Shown here: positions 7,577 to 16,000 of the stretch, one piece after another
Numbering within the stretch: position 1 is the first letter of the stretch
Layout: every line of letters starts with the position of its first letter
DNA from: an uncultured Prevotella sp.
GTDB taxonomy: Bacteria; Bacteroidota; Bacteroidia; Bacteroidales; Bacteroidaceae
Reading direction: 5' to 3'
Assembly: GCA_946404405.1 (NCBI GenBank)
Contig: CAMJDL010000023.1
Coordinates: 1 to 46,105 of the forward strand
DNA: 46,105 nt
Translations under genes and position numbers: made by a program
Notes under the pieces: generated by a model
What the model saw: only the letters and a program-made list of their open reading frames with translations
What the model was told of the DNA's origin: nothing
Database searches by the model: none

Positions 7577-7994
7577 ATGGTACAAGAATTATACGTTTTG
7601 ATGATTACGGCCGCGGTGGTCAGTATCATTTTTAAGTTTCTAAAGCAGCCGGTGGTGCTGGGTTATATCGTAGCCGGCGTCCTGGTAGGTCCGAACCTGT
7701 TTGGTGACCACCTTTCTCACTCCATATATCATGAAGGCTGCTGTACCATGCTATACATTCCTTTACAATCACGCGTCAGCGGGCTTACGTTCTAAGATTG
7801 ACCAGCGTGAGCAGCGTGTCGCAGAAGCAGAGGCTGAGGCGGCTAAACCTTCCGACAACACGAACTCATTCGCAGAAAAGGCTCGACATGCCGTCAGGCA
7901 TACTTTAATCACGAAGCGTCTTGTCAATCTGTTTATTAAGAACATGAGTGCTCATGACGAAAACGCGAGTTCGTACCTTTGCAGGAAAAATTAG
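7577..7994 (+). pseudogene. KefC-like cation:proton antiporter (CPA2), internally deleted
   Basis: The frame from 7577 gives a typical CPA2 antiporter N-terminus (ITAAVVSIIFKFLKQPVVLG, then YIVAGVLVGPNLFGDH). Soon after, the frame turns to nonsense and stops at 7795. A second frame overlapping from 7701 reads TTFLTPYIMKAAVPCYTFLY, which looks like the last membrane helix and C-terminal tail of such proteins, followed by a charged tail (SKIDQREQRVAEAEAEA). Most of the membrane domain, around 300 residues or more, is missing. The remnant is explained by an internal deletion near 7700-7720 that fused both ends out of frame. A functional transporter is very unlikely. Confidence 0.65.
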
Positions 7995-8017
7995 GAACGC
8001 GATATACCAAGAAAAAG

Positions 8018-8043
8018 AGCCGGGCGCAAATATGCGCCCGGCT
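8018..8043. terminator. bidirectional Rho-independent terminator
   Basis: A perfect 11-bp stem AGCCGGGCGCA / TGCGCCCGGCT with a 4-nt loop is followed by TATCCTTTTT on the plus strand and CTTTTTC on the minus strand. It sits between the deleted antiporter (plus) and the fructokinase gene (minus), so it can end both. Confidence 0.9.
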
Positions 8044-8082
8044 ATCCTTTTTAAACCGAAAGACAACATCAATAGAATCAAT

Positions 8083-8964
8083 TTAACTATTGAGGAGGCT
8101 TTCTGGTAACGTTGGCATAGCACCATTTTGGGTACATACAAATGCTGAGACCGCAACAGCCTTCTTGTGAGCTTCTTCCATGGGCTTGCCATTCAGGATG
8201 GCAGCACAGAATGAACCTGTAAACGAGTCGCCAGCACCTACGGTATCAGCCACCTTTACCTTCGGCGTGTCTTGGAACGACGTCAAGCCTGGTGCAAAGA
8301 CATACGAGCCGTTAGTGCCACAAGTCAGGACTAACATCAATAGTCCATATTCCTCCAATATCTTTTCGCAGATGCCTCGCATATCGAGGTCGTCGTATCC
8401 ATACATGCGCTTAATTACAACCAATTCCTCGTCGTTAATTTTCAGAATGTTACAACGTTTCAGTGATTCCTCAATTACTTCCTTCGTATAGAACTGCTGA
8501 CGTAGATTAATATCGAAAATCTTCAGGCAGTCGGCAGGTGTATCATCCAGAAATTGACGGATGGTGGCCCATGAGGTTACGTTACGCTGAGCCAGTGAAC
8601 CAAAGCACACGGCACGACAGCTCTTGGCTATCTCTGCAATCTCTGGGGTATAAGGGATATTGTCCCATGCTACGTTCTCCTTTATCTCGTATGCAGGAAT
8701 GCCGTCGCCTGTCAGCGTTACCTGTACAGTACCTGTAGGATATGGTACATGTGGCATCAGATAGTTCAACCCATGTTCTTTGAGGGCATTAATCGTTTCT
8801 GCAGCAAGTTCATCCTCACCTAACGCACTGATGGCGATAGTATCCAGTCCAAACTGACTAGCATGGTAAGCGAAGTTGGCGGGTGCGCCACCCAGTTTCT
8901 TTCCTTCGGGAAGTACATCCCACAGAGCCTCTCCGAGGCCTACTACAAATCTTTTGTTAGCCAT
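8083..8964 (-). CDS. PfkB-family carbohydrate kinase, probable fructokinase
   Basis: The 293-residue protein has the ribokinase-family signatures. The N-terminal GEALWDVLPEGKKLGGAPAN is the fructokinase-type substrate lid and GG motif, and the C-terminal DTVGAGDSFTGSF carries the catalytic aspartate and anion hole. It would phosphorylate fructose in the cytoplasm. It is the last gene of a three-gene minus-strand operon behind the GH32 and sugar permease genes. That context supports fructose released from fructan or sucrose as the substrate. The start at 8962-8964 begins MANKRFVVGLGE, as usual for the family. Confidence 0.92.
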   Translation of the reverse strand: MANKRFVVGLGEALWDVLPEGKKLGGAPANFAYHASQFGLDTIAISALGEDELAAETINALKEHGLNYLMPHVPYPTGTVQVTLTGDGIPAYEIKENVAWDNIPYTPEIAEIAKSCRAVCFGSLAQRNVTSWATIRQFLDDTPADCLKIFDINLRQQFYTKEVIEESLKRCNILKINDEELVVIKRMYGYDDLDMRGICEKILEEYGLLMLVLTCGTNGSYVFAPGLTSFQDTPKVKVADTVGAGDSFTGSFCAAILNGKPMEEAHKKAVAVSAFVCTQNGAMPTLPESLLNS

Positions 8965-9004
8965 AATATTTTATTCTTTTTAATTTGGTCTTTTTTATTT
9001 AGCG

Positions 9005-10162
9005 TCAGCGCTTAATTCTTGGAATATAAGTAAAGAGGTAGATGACACCGATAGCCATTACGGCAACAGCACCTGCCTGACCCATAGCGTCACTCATGAA
9101 GCCCATGATCAATGGGAAAATGGTACCACCGAAAAGTCCCATAATCATCAGGCCCGATACCTCGTTCTGCTTGTCTGGCACAGAGAGCAGTGCTTCAGAA
9201 AAGGCCATCGAGAAGATATTTGAATTACCATAGCCTACTAATGCGATAGCCGTATAGAGCACGGCCTTCGACTCACCACCGAACATCAGCGCCATCGAGG
9301 CTGCCATCAGACAGACGCTAATGATAAAGAACCAGCGTGTCTTCATCACGCGGAGGAAGAACGAACCAGTCAGAGCACCAATGGTACGGAAGATGAAATA
9401 GAGTGAGGTGGCGAAAGCGGCTTCATTCAGTGTCATGCCCACGCGTTCCATTAATAGCTTCGGAGCCGTGGTGTTGGTACCCACATCAATACCCACATGG
9501 CACATGATGCCAAGGAACGACAGCAGCACAATGGGTTTACCCAAGAGGCGCAAACAATCCATGAACGACGATGACTTACCTTCGCTCAATTCCTCAACAA
9601 TGGGTGTTGCCCACAGCAGTAGCGTAGCCAGCACACCTACGACAAAGTATACGAGGAACAGCACACGCCAATCATAACCGAACGAGGGCATAGCTGCCGT
9701 GGCTCCCCACATAGCCAAATAAGGAGCGAGGAACGATGCGATAGCCTTCACAAACTGTCCGAAGGTCAGTGTCGATGCCAGGTTTTTGTCACCGATGATC
9801 AGCATAGCCAACGGGTTAATGCTGGTCTGCATCAGTGCGTTGCCAATGCCCAATAGCGAGAACGCTACGAGCATGATGGCAAACGAACTGCCCATTAAGG
9901 GAATGAACAGCGACACAACTGTAACAATAAGCGATAGCAATACCGTCTTCTTACGTCCTATCTTGTTCATCAGCATACCCGTTGGTACGCTGAAAATCAG
10001 GAACCAGAAGAACACCAGCGAGGGGAACACGTTGGCCACGGTGTCTGAGAGACCCAAGTCGGCCTTTACATAGTTGGACGCAATGCCCACCAGATCCACG
10101 AAGCCCATGCAGAAGAAGCAGAGCATCACAGGGATCAGATAAATAGATTTGTTCTGTTTCAT
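9005..10162 (-). CDS. MFS sugar permease (FHS/FucP-like), probable fructose or sucrose importer
   Basis: The 385-residue protein has about 12 hydrophobic segments and the MFS loop motif NKIGRKKTVLLS after TM2. The N-terminal MGFVDLVGIASNYVKADLGL resembles the fucose:H+ symporter group, which in Bacteroidales carries hexoses. It lies 7 bp downstream of the GH32 gene and 40 bp upstream of the fructokinase gene, so it most likely imports the fructose (or sucrose) released in the periplasm. The exact sugar is an inference from context. Confidence 0.88.
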   Translation of the reverse strand: MKQNKSIYLIPVMLCFFCMGFVDLVGIASNYVKADLGLSDTVANVFPSLVFFWFLIFSVPTGMLMNKIGRKKTVLLSLIVTVVSLFIPLMGSSFAIMLVAFSLLGIGNALMQTSINPLAMLIIGDKNLASTLTFGQFVKAIASFLAPYLAMWGATAAMPSFGYDWRVLFLVYFVVGVLATLLLWATPIVEELSEGKSSSFMDCLRLLGKPIVLLSFLGIMCHVGIDVGTNTTAPKLLMERVGMTLNEAAFATSLYFIFRTIGALTGSFFLRVMKTRWFFIISVCLMAASMALMFGGESKAVLYTAIALVGYGNSNIFSMAFSEALLSVPDKQNEVSGLMIMGLFGGTIFPLIMGFMSDAMGQAGAVAVMAIGVIYLFTYIPRIKR

Positions 10163-10169
10163 ATAGTTT

Positions 10170-11879
10170 TTAATGTTTGATATCGTAAATCGTTACTTTG
10201 CCACCCTTTACCTTAATATTATTATAAGGCTCCGATGGGAATACGAGGTTGGTCATTGCCATCTTGCCGTCTACATCGAAAGCCTCGATGCTGCAGCGGT
10301 CGATGAAGATACGCAGCTGTTTGATCTGTCCGTATGTTGGTGCTTCTGTGGTACATGGAAATGCCTCGCTGAAGCTGACATCACCACTCTTGGTACGATC
10401 CATCGTGAAGGTTTGCTTCGCAGCATCGTACCTCATAACCACCTGCTCGCCTTTTGTATTCGACAGCAGAATCTCTGCCTGATTCTTCACATCGATAATA
10501 ATCTCACAGGCCTCTGTCGGCTTTTTCACCTTCTCGCCACGTACAGCCAGCATCTCTTTCGAGGGCACAACGCTGACATAGGTCTCCTCACCACAACGGA
10601 ATAGTCCAAGGTCGCGAGGAATACTATTGCCAGAACGGTATTGTTTTGTAGGTACTTGGTTAGCATACTGCCAGTTCGACATCCAAGCCAATACGACACG
10701 ACGATTCTCTGGAGCATTATAGAACGATACGGTTGCATAATGGTCCTTACCGTAGTCCAGCCACTTGGTGACCTTTGGCATCGATTCACAGGTAAACTTC
10801 TTGCCATCAAACTGACCCACGAAGTACTGCGTAGCACTGCCTCCGAACGGACCACCAGGATTAATATTACAGATGAGAACCCATTTCTCATTTCCCATTT
10901 CCTCATTTCTCATTTTGAATAAATCGGGGCATTCCCAAACACCGCTATGGTTGCCATATTCCTTACCAAACGACGATTCATACTTCCAGTCCTTCAGATT
11001 CTTCGACGAATAGATGCGCATCTCCTGACCAGCAGCCAAGATAAGGTTCCATGCCTTGATGTCCTCATTCCAGAACGCCTTTGGATCACGGAAGTCGGGT
11101 ATGTCGCTGGTAGATAGCACAGGGTTTCCGCTATACTTCTTAAAGGTACGGCCACTGTCCTTCGAGACAGCCATTGACTGTGTCTGATGATGTCCAGCAG
11201 AGGTATAGAAGGCCACCACCTCATTGCCGTTAGTTACGCACGACCCGCTGAAGATGGCACCCAGCCAGTCTGCCTCGATAGCCAGAGGCTGTGCATCCCA
11301 ATGAATAAGATCGCGCGAGGTAGAATGTCCCCAAGTCATATTTTCCCACTGCGATCCGTAGGGGTTATACTGATAATACAGATGCCACACACCGTCCTTG
11401 TAAAACATACCATTCGGATCATTCATCCAGCCATACAGAGGAGTATGGTGATAGGCAGGACGGAAACGTTCGCGATTGGTGGTATCGAATGTGTTGCTGT
11501 ACTTCATTTCCTTCCAACACACAAATTCGCCTACTGCACCCTTCTGTCTGCGGTCACCATGGAATTCGATGTCAAGGAGTACGACATCATCATTTCTCAT
11601 TCCTAATTTCTCATTTCTTATTTCGAGTGGAACGAGATAGTCCACGCGGTCAATAGCCAACTTCACGTTCAGTCGCTGCACCATCTCATTCTGTCCGTTC
11701 AGCACGGCAATGGCGGCAATCTCTTCCGACTCTTGCACGGGCAGCAGCAAATACTTTACGTCTTGTTTCACTTTTACCATAGCATGCTTGTCGCCCAGCA
11801 CCGTAGGCTTTACCTGAGCCTCAACTGCAAGCGTCATCATCATGGCCATGAGCATTAAAATTGTTTGTTTCATCTTCAT
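10170..11879 (-). CDS. glycoside hydrolase family 32 (exo-acting fructan hydrolase/invertase type), secreted
   Basis: The 569-residue protein has a signal peptide (residues 1-21, cleavage after VEA) and the GH32 five-bladed propeller with all three acidic residues: nucleophile D154 in WMNDPNG, D265 in FRDP, and acid/base E316 in WECPDLF. A beta-sandwich C-terminal module follows. It would release fructose from fructan, sucrose or kestose in the periplasm. It leads the GH32-permease-fructokinase operon, and its promoter carries the shared half-sites at 11950-11976. Two odd in-frame insertions, at about residues 87-98 and 323-331, are encoded by 7-bp tandem repeats. Both lie in surface loops outside the catalytic motifs. 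Confidence 0.95.
   Translation of the reverse strand: MKMKQTILMLMAMMMTLAVEAQVKPTVLGDKHAMVKVKQDVKYLLLPVQESEEIAAIAVLNGQNEMVQRLNVKLAIDRVDYLVPLEIRNEKLGMRNDDVVLLDIEFHGDRRQKGAVGEFVCWKEMKYSNTFDTTNRERFRPAYHHTPLYGWMNDPNGMFYKDGVWHLYYQYNPYGSQWENMTWGHSTSRDLIHWDAQPLAIEADWLGAIFSGSCVTNGNEVVAFYTSAGHHQTQSMAVSKDSGRTFKKYSGNPVLSTSDIPDFRDPKAFWNEDIKAWNLILAAGQEMRIYSSKNLKDWKYESSFGKEYGNHSGVWECPDLFKMRNEEMGNEKWVLICNINPGGPFGGSATQYFVGQFDGKKFTCESMPKVTKWLDYGKDHYATVSFYNAPENRRVVLAWMSNWQYANQVPTKQYRSGNSIPRDLGLFRCGEETYVSVVPSKEMLAVRGEKVKKPTEACEIIIDVKNQAEILLSNTKGEQVVMRYDAAKQTFTMDRTKSGDVSFSEAFPCTTEAPTYGQIKQLRIFIDRCSIEAFDVDGKMAMTNLVFPSEPYNNIKVKGGKVTIYDIKH
10882..10917. repeat. intragenic 7-bp tandem array (GH32, distal)
   Basis: On the plus strand there are five near-identical heptamers (CATTTCT, CATTTCC, CATTTCC, CATTTCT, CATTTTG) with one extra T after the third. 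On the coding strand they encode residues RNEEMGNEK, an insertion right after the catalytic WECPDLF motif. Confidence 0.8.
11590..11624. repeat. intragenic 7-bp tandem array (GH32, proximal)
   Basis: Five contiguous heptamers on the plus strand (TCATTTC, TCATTCC, TAATTTC, TCATTTC, TTATTTC) cover exactly 35 bp. They encode the IRNEKLGMRND loop between the N-terminal strand region and the propeller of GH32. Confidence 0.85.
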
Positions 11880-11910
11880 TGAGTTTTTAGTTTTTTGAAA
11901 TTTACTGCTG

Positions 11911-11976
11911 CAAAATTACTACATTTCTACCCGAATATCTATAAATTATGATACAATCAATAACAAAAATCGTTCA
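11911..11976 (-). promoter_or_regulatory. promoter and tandem operator of the GH32-permease-kinase operon
   Basis: On the plus strand a -7 box CAAAATTA (11911-11918; TAATTTTG on the coding strand) is followed after 31 bp by GATACA (11950-11955) and after 15 more by CGTTCA (11971-11976). Spacing is identical to the promoters at 18764, 26905 and 35715. No -33 TTTG is present, as expected for an activator-dependent promoter. Confidence 0.65.
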
Positions 11977-12009
11977 TTGCACGATTTTTGGTTGCAATGA
12001 ACGATTTTT
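11965..12009 (-). terminator. 17-bp inverted repeat, likely terminator of uraA
   Basis: Perfect 17-bp arms AAAAATCGTTCATTGCA / TGCAATGAACGATTTTT are separated by 11 bp. On the minus strand the hairpin ends in TTTTTG, 74 nt after the uracil permease stop. The left arm contains the distal operator half-site of the GH32 promoter. Confidence 0.6.
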
Positions 12010-12082
12010 CTTAGCTCCTAATCGATATCCAAACAGAAATCCCTAACATGTCTGACAATGAGTGACACCCCACGGACGCGTC

Positions 12083-13402
12083 TCAGGATTTCTCCTTTCC
12101 CTTGAACGACTTCACCTTCATACCCAACTTGCCGGGCATGACGGCATTCAGCAGAATGCCCACAATGGCGGCAATGGCCAGGCCTGACAGATGGATAGGA
12201 CCTAGGGCGATGTCGTCGTTTGCGCCATATTTCACACCAATGGCAAGCACGAGGATGAGGGCTGCCACAAACACGTTGCGCGAACTCTTCAGGTCTACCT
12301 TCTCCTCAACCAGATTGCGCACACCAACGGCAGAAATCATACCATACAGAATCAGACTCACACCACCAATGGTAGCAGCAGGCATCAACTGTACCAGACA
12401 AGCAAACTTAGGACAGAATGCCAGAATGATGGCCAGACAAGCAGCAATGCGAATCACCTTCGGGTCGAACACCTTGGTCAGGTTCAGTACACCCGTATTC
12501 TCACCGTAAGTGGTGTTGGCTGGGGCGCCGAAGATGGATGCCACAGCTGTTGCTACGCCGTCTCCTGTCAGCGTACGGTGCAGACCAGGCTCTGCCAGAA
12601 AGTCCTTGCCAACAGTAGAACTAATGGCGAACATATCGCCAATATGTTCCATTATCGTCGCAAAAGCGATAGGCATGACGGCCAGGATGGTGGACAGCAT
12701 CAGCGACGTGTTGCCATCCTCAAACACAGCCAGAATAGTGTGGTCCTTCTCTATCGGAAAGCCCACCCAAGCGGCCTGCCCAAGGGGGGTAAAGTCAACC
12801 TCGCCCAGACAGGCTGCAATGACATACGACACGATGACGCCCAGCAACACTGGAATAATCTTGATGATGCCCTTGCCCCAGATGCTCGACACGATAACCG
12901 TCACTATCGACAGGATGGCCAGCAACCAGTTTGTCTGACAATTGGCAATAGCCGAACCCGACAGCACCAGTCCGATAGCAATGACGATTGGACCCGTGAC
13001 GACAGGGGGGAAATATTGCAGAATCTTCTTCACGCCAAACGACCTGATGAGTGCTGCCATAACGAAATACATCAATCCCGCACATGCCACGCCCAAACAG
13101 GCATAGTCCAATGCCAACGTCTCAGAGAGTCCTTGCGACATACCCAGCTCCTTTACCGAGGCATAGCCCCCCAAGAAAGCGAACGAAGAGCCTAGGAAGG
13201 CTGGCACGTTCCACTTGGAGACAAAGTGGAAGATCAGCGTTCCAATACCCGCAAACAACAGCGTTACGGAAACGTCCAAACCTGTAAGCAGCGGCACCAG
13301 AACCGTTGCTCCGAACATCGCAAACAAGTGTTGCACGCCCAGTATCATCATACGGGGCATACCCAACTGGCGTGCATCGTAAATAGCATTTTGTGGTTCC
13401 AT
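12083..13402 (-). CDS. uraA: uracil-xanthine permease (NCS2/UraA family)
   Basis: The 439-residue inner-membrane protein has the nucleobase-cation symporter-2 pattern. The N-terminus has GVQHLFAMFGATVLVPLLTG, TM3 has PAFLGSSFAF, and the signature region around TM8-10 has GDGVATAVASIFGAPANTTYGENTG. Length and about 14 membrane segments agree with the family. It probably imports uracil with protons; the TTYGENTG variant is the uracil type rather than the xanthine type. It starts at ATG 13400-13402. A strong hairpin (13415-13442) lies immediately upstream. No pyrimidine genes are nearby. Confidence 0.93.
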   Translation of the reverse strand: MEPQNAIYDARQLGMPRMMILGVQHLFAMFGATVLVPLLTGLDVSVTLLFAGIGTLIFHFVSKWNVPAFLGSSFAFLGGYASVKELGMSQGLSETLALDYACLGVACAGLMYFVMAALIRSFGVKKILQYFPPVVTGPIVIAIGLVLSGSAIANCQTNWLLAILSIVTVIVSSIWGKGIIKIIPVLLGVIVSYVIAACLGEVDFTPLGQAAWVGFPIEKDHTILAVFEDGNTSLMLSTILAVMPIAFATIMEHIGDMFAISSTVGKDFLAEPGLHRTLTGDGVATAVASIFGAPANTTYGENTGVLNLTKVFDPKVIRIAACLAIILAFCPKFACLVQLMPAATIGGVSLILYGMISAVGVRNLVEEKVDLKSSRNVFVAALILVLAIGVKYGANDDIALGPIHLSGLAIAAIVGILLNAVMPGKLGMKVKSFKGKEKS

Positions 13403-13414
13403 ATCATGTTGTAT

Positions 13415-13442
13415 TTCGGGCTCGCATCTTTGCGAGCCCGAA
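13415..13442. terminator. strong hairpin between the secreted protein gene and uraA
   Basis: A perfect 12-bp stem TTCGGGCTCGCA / TGCGAGCCCGAA with a 4-nt loop lies 12 nt upstream of the uraA start and just after the stop of the secreted protein gene. No T-run follows on the minus strand, so it may be a weak terminator, a processing site or an attenuator rather than a full terminator. Confidence 0.55.
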
Positions 13443-13450
13443 GTGGTTAT

Positions 13451-14047
13451 TTACTCAGAAAAGACAATGAATAGTGTGTAATCGCTACTGCTGAAGTCAA
13501 CTTCGTCACAGTTGGCATAGTTTATCTCGATATAACCACTGTTGATGGGAATCTTTACCATGCCTCCTTCATCACTATTCCAACCCATCGTGTTCTCCTT
13601 TGCTTGACATCCAGAGAGTTCTTCAAAGGCATCTTTATAGGCCATCACACGCTTGCGTACCTGAGCCTTCTTATAGAATTTCTTTTCTCTGAAAGTGACA
13701 CGAGCAGGATTCTTATCCAGACCCACACTACCTTCGACACCAAAAGCCTTGCCAACCCATTGCTCATTTCCGAATGCGTCCTTCTGAAGTTTGAAACCTT
13801 GTCCTTTCAGTTCAGAAGCCATCTCTTTATCAGAAAGGGTAATGGGAATACCATTGAAAGCTATGGCACCGCCTGCTATGCATGGCTCGTCCATTTGAAT
13901 AGTGACTGGCTGACTGACGGGTTTCTTACGAGGCGTAGTTCGTTTTGCCGTTGTTGTAGCCTTTCTTACTGTCTTTCTTTGCTGTGCAGAGGCAGGCACC
14001 GATACTATCAGCAGGGCTGCCATTAAAGTCAATAAAACCTTTTTCAT
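13451..14047 (-). CDS. hypothetical secreted protein
   Basis: The 198-residue protein has a signal peptide (MKKVLLTLMAALLIVSVPASAQ) followed by a Lys/Arg/Thr-rich linker (RKTVRKATTTAKRTTPRKK). A mixed alpha/beta domain then has a strand-rich start (GGAIAFNGIPITLSDKEMA) and a middle containing FGNEQWVGKAFGVEGSVGLD. This layout resembles small periplasmic proteins of Bacteroidales with no known function. A consensus promoter lies at 14093-14124. It is probably monocistronic, with a hairpin between it and uraA. Confidence 0.8.
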   Translation of the reverse strand: MKKVLLTLMAALLIVSVPASAQQRKTVRKATTTAKRTTPRKKPVSQPVTIQMDEPCIAGGAIAFNGIPITLSDKEMASELKGQGFKLQKDAFGNEQWVGKAFGVEGSVGLDKNPARVTFREKKFYKKAQVRKRVMAYKDAFEELSGCQAKENTMGWNSDEGGMVKIPINSGYIEINYANCDEVDFSSSDYTLFIVFSE

Positions 14048-14092
14048 ATTTCAATCATTTAGTTATTGATGAGTTTATTTGATATCTGTCGG

Positions 14093-14124
14093 CAAAGATA
14101 GCAAGAATACCTGAACTTTCCAAA
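14093..14124 (-). promoter_or_regulatory. promoter of the 13451-14047 gene
   Basis: On the minus strand a -33 TTTG (14121-14124) is followed after 20 bp by a -7 TATCTTTG (14093-14100). The start codon is about 45 bp downstream. Confidence 0.75.
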
Positions 14125-14163
14125 TATTTGACGAAGAAAATACAGAAAGGGGGGGTACTCCGA

Positions 14164-14405
14164 GTAAAAGGCCGTTTTACTACAAGAGAAACGGCGTTTC
14201 TCTACCAGCGAAAGGCCGTTCTGCTAGGAGCTGACGGGTCACGTGCTCGGAGCAGATGAGGTGTCTGCTCGGAGCGGACGCTTTATTCCCAGGCTGGGAA
14301 TGTTTTATTCCCAGGCTGGGATTGCATTGCAACGCCACACTCTCAAAGAGAGAACGCCACACTCTGACCAGGGTCAGAGAATATATTTTTTCCTGGGCAG
14401 GGAAT
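14164..14405. repeat. array of short perfect palindromes
   Basis: Consecutive small hairpins are visible: GTAAAA/TTTTAC at 14164-14180, AGAGAAAC/GTTTCTCT at 14185-14203, an imperfect one around AAAGGCCGTT at 14208-14226, TGCTC/GAGCA at 14234-14244, GTCTGCTC/GAGCGGAC at 14263-14279, TTCCCAG/CTGGGAA at 14285-14300 and nearly again at 14307-14321, CTCTC/GAGAG at 14340-14352, and CTCTGACC/GGTCAGAG at 14362-14379. The stretch has no credible ORF. It accounts for most of the 680-bp gene-free interval before the VapE gene. Confidence 0.7.
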
Positions 14406-14482
14406 ATTTTTCGTAGACCAAGTAACAAACACTACACCCAAAATGCTCGAAAGGCCTTTAGATACAGAGAAGTAACGTTACG

Positions 14483-14530
14483 AACACTCCCCCCATCACT
14501 ACACCAATCACTACACCTAACACTACCCCC
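14483..14530 (-). repeat. four 12-bp iterons, left set
   Basis: Contiguous 12-bp units on the plus strand read AACACTCCCCCC, ATCACTACACCA, ATCACTACACCT and AACACTACCCCC. Read on the minus strand their consensus is GGGGGTAGTGTT, the same as the right set. A fifth isolated unit, AACACTACACCC, lies at 14428-14439. Confidence 0.8.
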
Positions 14531-14608
14531 TCCTTTCGAGTCCTAGATTTTTCTTGCAAAATTTGATTGTTAATTCAGTCCATTTTAACACAAAATTTGG
14601 TCCCAAAA

Positions 14609-14640
14609 TTTGCATACCTCCATATTATTTTGTACCTTTG
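14609..14640 (+). promoter_or_regulatory. promoter of the VapE gene at 14728
   Basis: A -33 TTTG (14609-14612), exactly 20 bp, and a -7 TACCTTTG (14633-14640) form a full Bacteroidetes consensus promoter. About 80 nt of leader precede the ATG. Confidence 0.8.
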
Positions 14641-14727
14641 CAGAGGCATTCGGAGAGAAGGGTGCTATAGGCTATGAAGAACACGAGCCTATGAACCGAA
14701 TTATTAATTAAAGATCTAAAAAAGAAC

Positions 14728-15939
14728 ATGAGTGAACAATTACTTGTGAATGGCGGAGCTATCAATGCTTCGCTAGAAGAAATGCTCGCTGTCGAGCAGT
14801 TTTTAAGGGAACGCTACCTGTTTCGTAGCAACGTGCTGAACGGGAAGGTGGAATTTGCCATCCAACCTGCTGAAGGCCAGGAACCTGTGTTTCGTGTGCT
14901 GACGCAGAAAGCGCTGAACAGCATTGTTCTGGAGGCCAAACGCCAGGACGTCTGCGATGGCAAAAATCCGAAGTCGGACATCCAAGAGTACATCAACTCT
15001 GAGGAGGTCGAGACGTTCGACCCCATTGGCAGCTATCTGAGGAGTCTGCCCAAATGGGACGGACAGAACCATGTGGCCCGATTATTCAGTCGCCTGCCTG
15101 GTCTGACCACCGAACAACTCGAGTTTCTGTGTGTTTGGATTCGTTCGGCTGTGGCCCACTGGCTCCAGATGGACACGCTTCATGGTAACGAATGCGTGCC
15201 AACGCTGATTGGCGCTCAAGGTTGTGGCAAGACGACCTTCGTGGCCCGTCTGCTGCCTCCTGAACTGCGTGAGTACTTCTTGGACCACCTGAACCTGTCG
15301 AACAAGTTCGACAAGGAGATGGCGCTGACCAACAATCTCATCGTCAACCTCGACGAGCTTGATGCCATCCGACCCTCGCAACACGCTTCTCTGAAGCAGA
15401 CGCTGTCGAAGAGTAAGGTAAACGGACGCCCCATCTATGGAGCAGCGCAGGAAGACCGTCCCCGTTACGCCTCGTTTGTGGCCACGACGAACAATCCTCA
15501 TCCGCTGTCGGATGCCACAGGCTCGCGTCGCTACATTTGTCTGACAATTCCTAGTGGAATGTTCATCGACAACACAGGGGAGATTGACTACCTGCAGTTG
15601 TATGCGCAGGTGATGCATGAGGTCTGCAACGAGAAGGCACCTTACTGGTTTAACAACGACCAAGTGGCACGCATTCAGGAGTTGAACCTGAACTACATGG
15701 CACAAAAGGACATTGCCGAAGTGGTGGAAGCTTGTATCCGCAAGCCCAAGGAGGGCGAACAGGGCGTTCGAATGAAGAGTGGCGACATCGTGAAACTGAT
15801 TCAGAGCGAGTATCCAACCATCAAGAACGACCACAGCACGAAAGTCCACTTGGGGCTGGCTCTCAAGGAACTCGGATTCGAAGGCAAGGAGCATGGTCAC
15901 CAGACCTACTACAAGGTGATTCCGCTGAAGGCTGCCTGA
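14728..15939 (+). CDS. VapE/VirE-type AAA+ helicase
   Basis: The 403-residue protein is a complete virulence-associated E family member. The Walker A GAQGCGKTTF (about residues 162-171) is canonical, Walker B is LIVNLDELDAI (about 207-217), the sensor region is FVATTNNPHPL, and the arginine finger lies in ATGSRRY. Such proteins serve as replicative helicases (often next to a primase) in phages and satellite islands. Here no primase domain or other replication gene is linked. It has its own consensus promoter and is bracketed by inverted iterons. Relative to the VapE gene at 677 it keeps the better Walker A and a normal N-terminus. The iterons may be its binding sites; that is inference. Confidence 0.88.
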   Translation: MSEQLLVNGGAINASLEEMLAVEQFLRERYLFRSNVLNGKVEFAIQPAEGQEPVFRVLTQKALNSIVLEAKRQDVCDGKNPKSDIQEYINSEEVETFDPIGSYLRSLPKWDGQNHVARLFSRLPGLTTEQLEFLCVWIRSAVAHWLQMDTLHGNECVPTLIGAQGCGKTTFVARLLPPELREYFLDHLNLSNKFDKEMALTNNLIVNLDELDAIRPSQHASLKQTLSKSKVNGRPIYGAAQEDRPRYASFVATTNNPHPLSDATGSRRYICLTIPSGMFIDNTGEIDYLQLYAQVMHEVCNEKAPYWFNNDQVARIQELNLNYMAQKDIAEVVEACIRKPKEGEQGVRMKSGDIVKLIQSEYPTIKNDHSTKVHLGLALKELGFEGKEHGHQTYYKVIPLKAA

Positions 15940-15945
15940 CCTCAA

Positions 15946-15993
15946 GGGGGTAGTGTTGGGGGTAGTGTTAGGGGTAATGTTGGGGTGAGTGTT
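15946..15993 (+). repeat. four 12-bp iterons, right set
   Basis: The contiguous units GGGGGTAGTGTT, GGGGGTAGTGTT, AGGGGTAATGTT and GGGGTGAGTGTT begin 7 bp after the VapE stop codon. They are inverted relative to the left set at 14483-14530. Confidence 0.85.
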
Positions 15994-16000
15994 GACGAAA

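Noticed and set aside
14483..15993. CRISPR array interpretation of the 12-bp repeats
   Set aside because: The units are contiguous without spacers, only four per side, and no cas genes are present.
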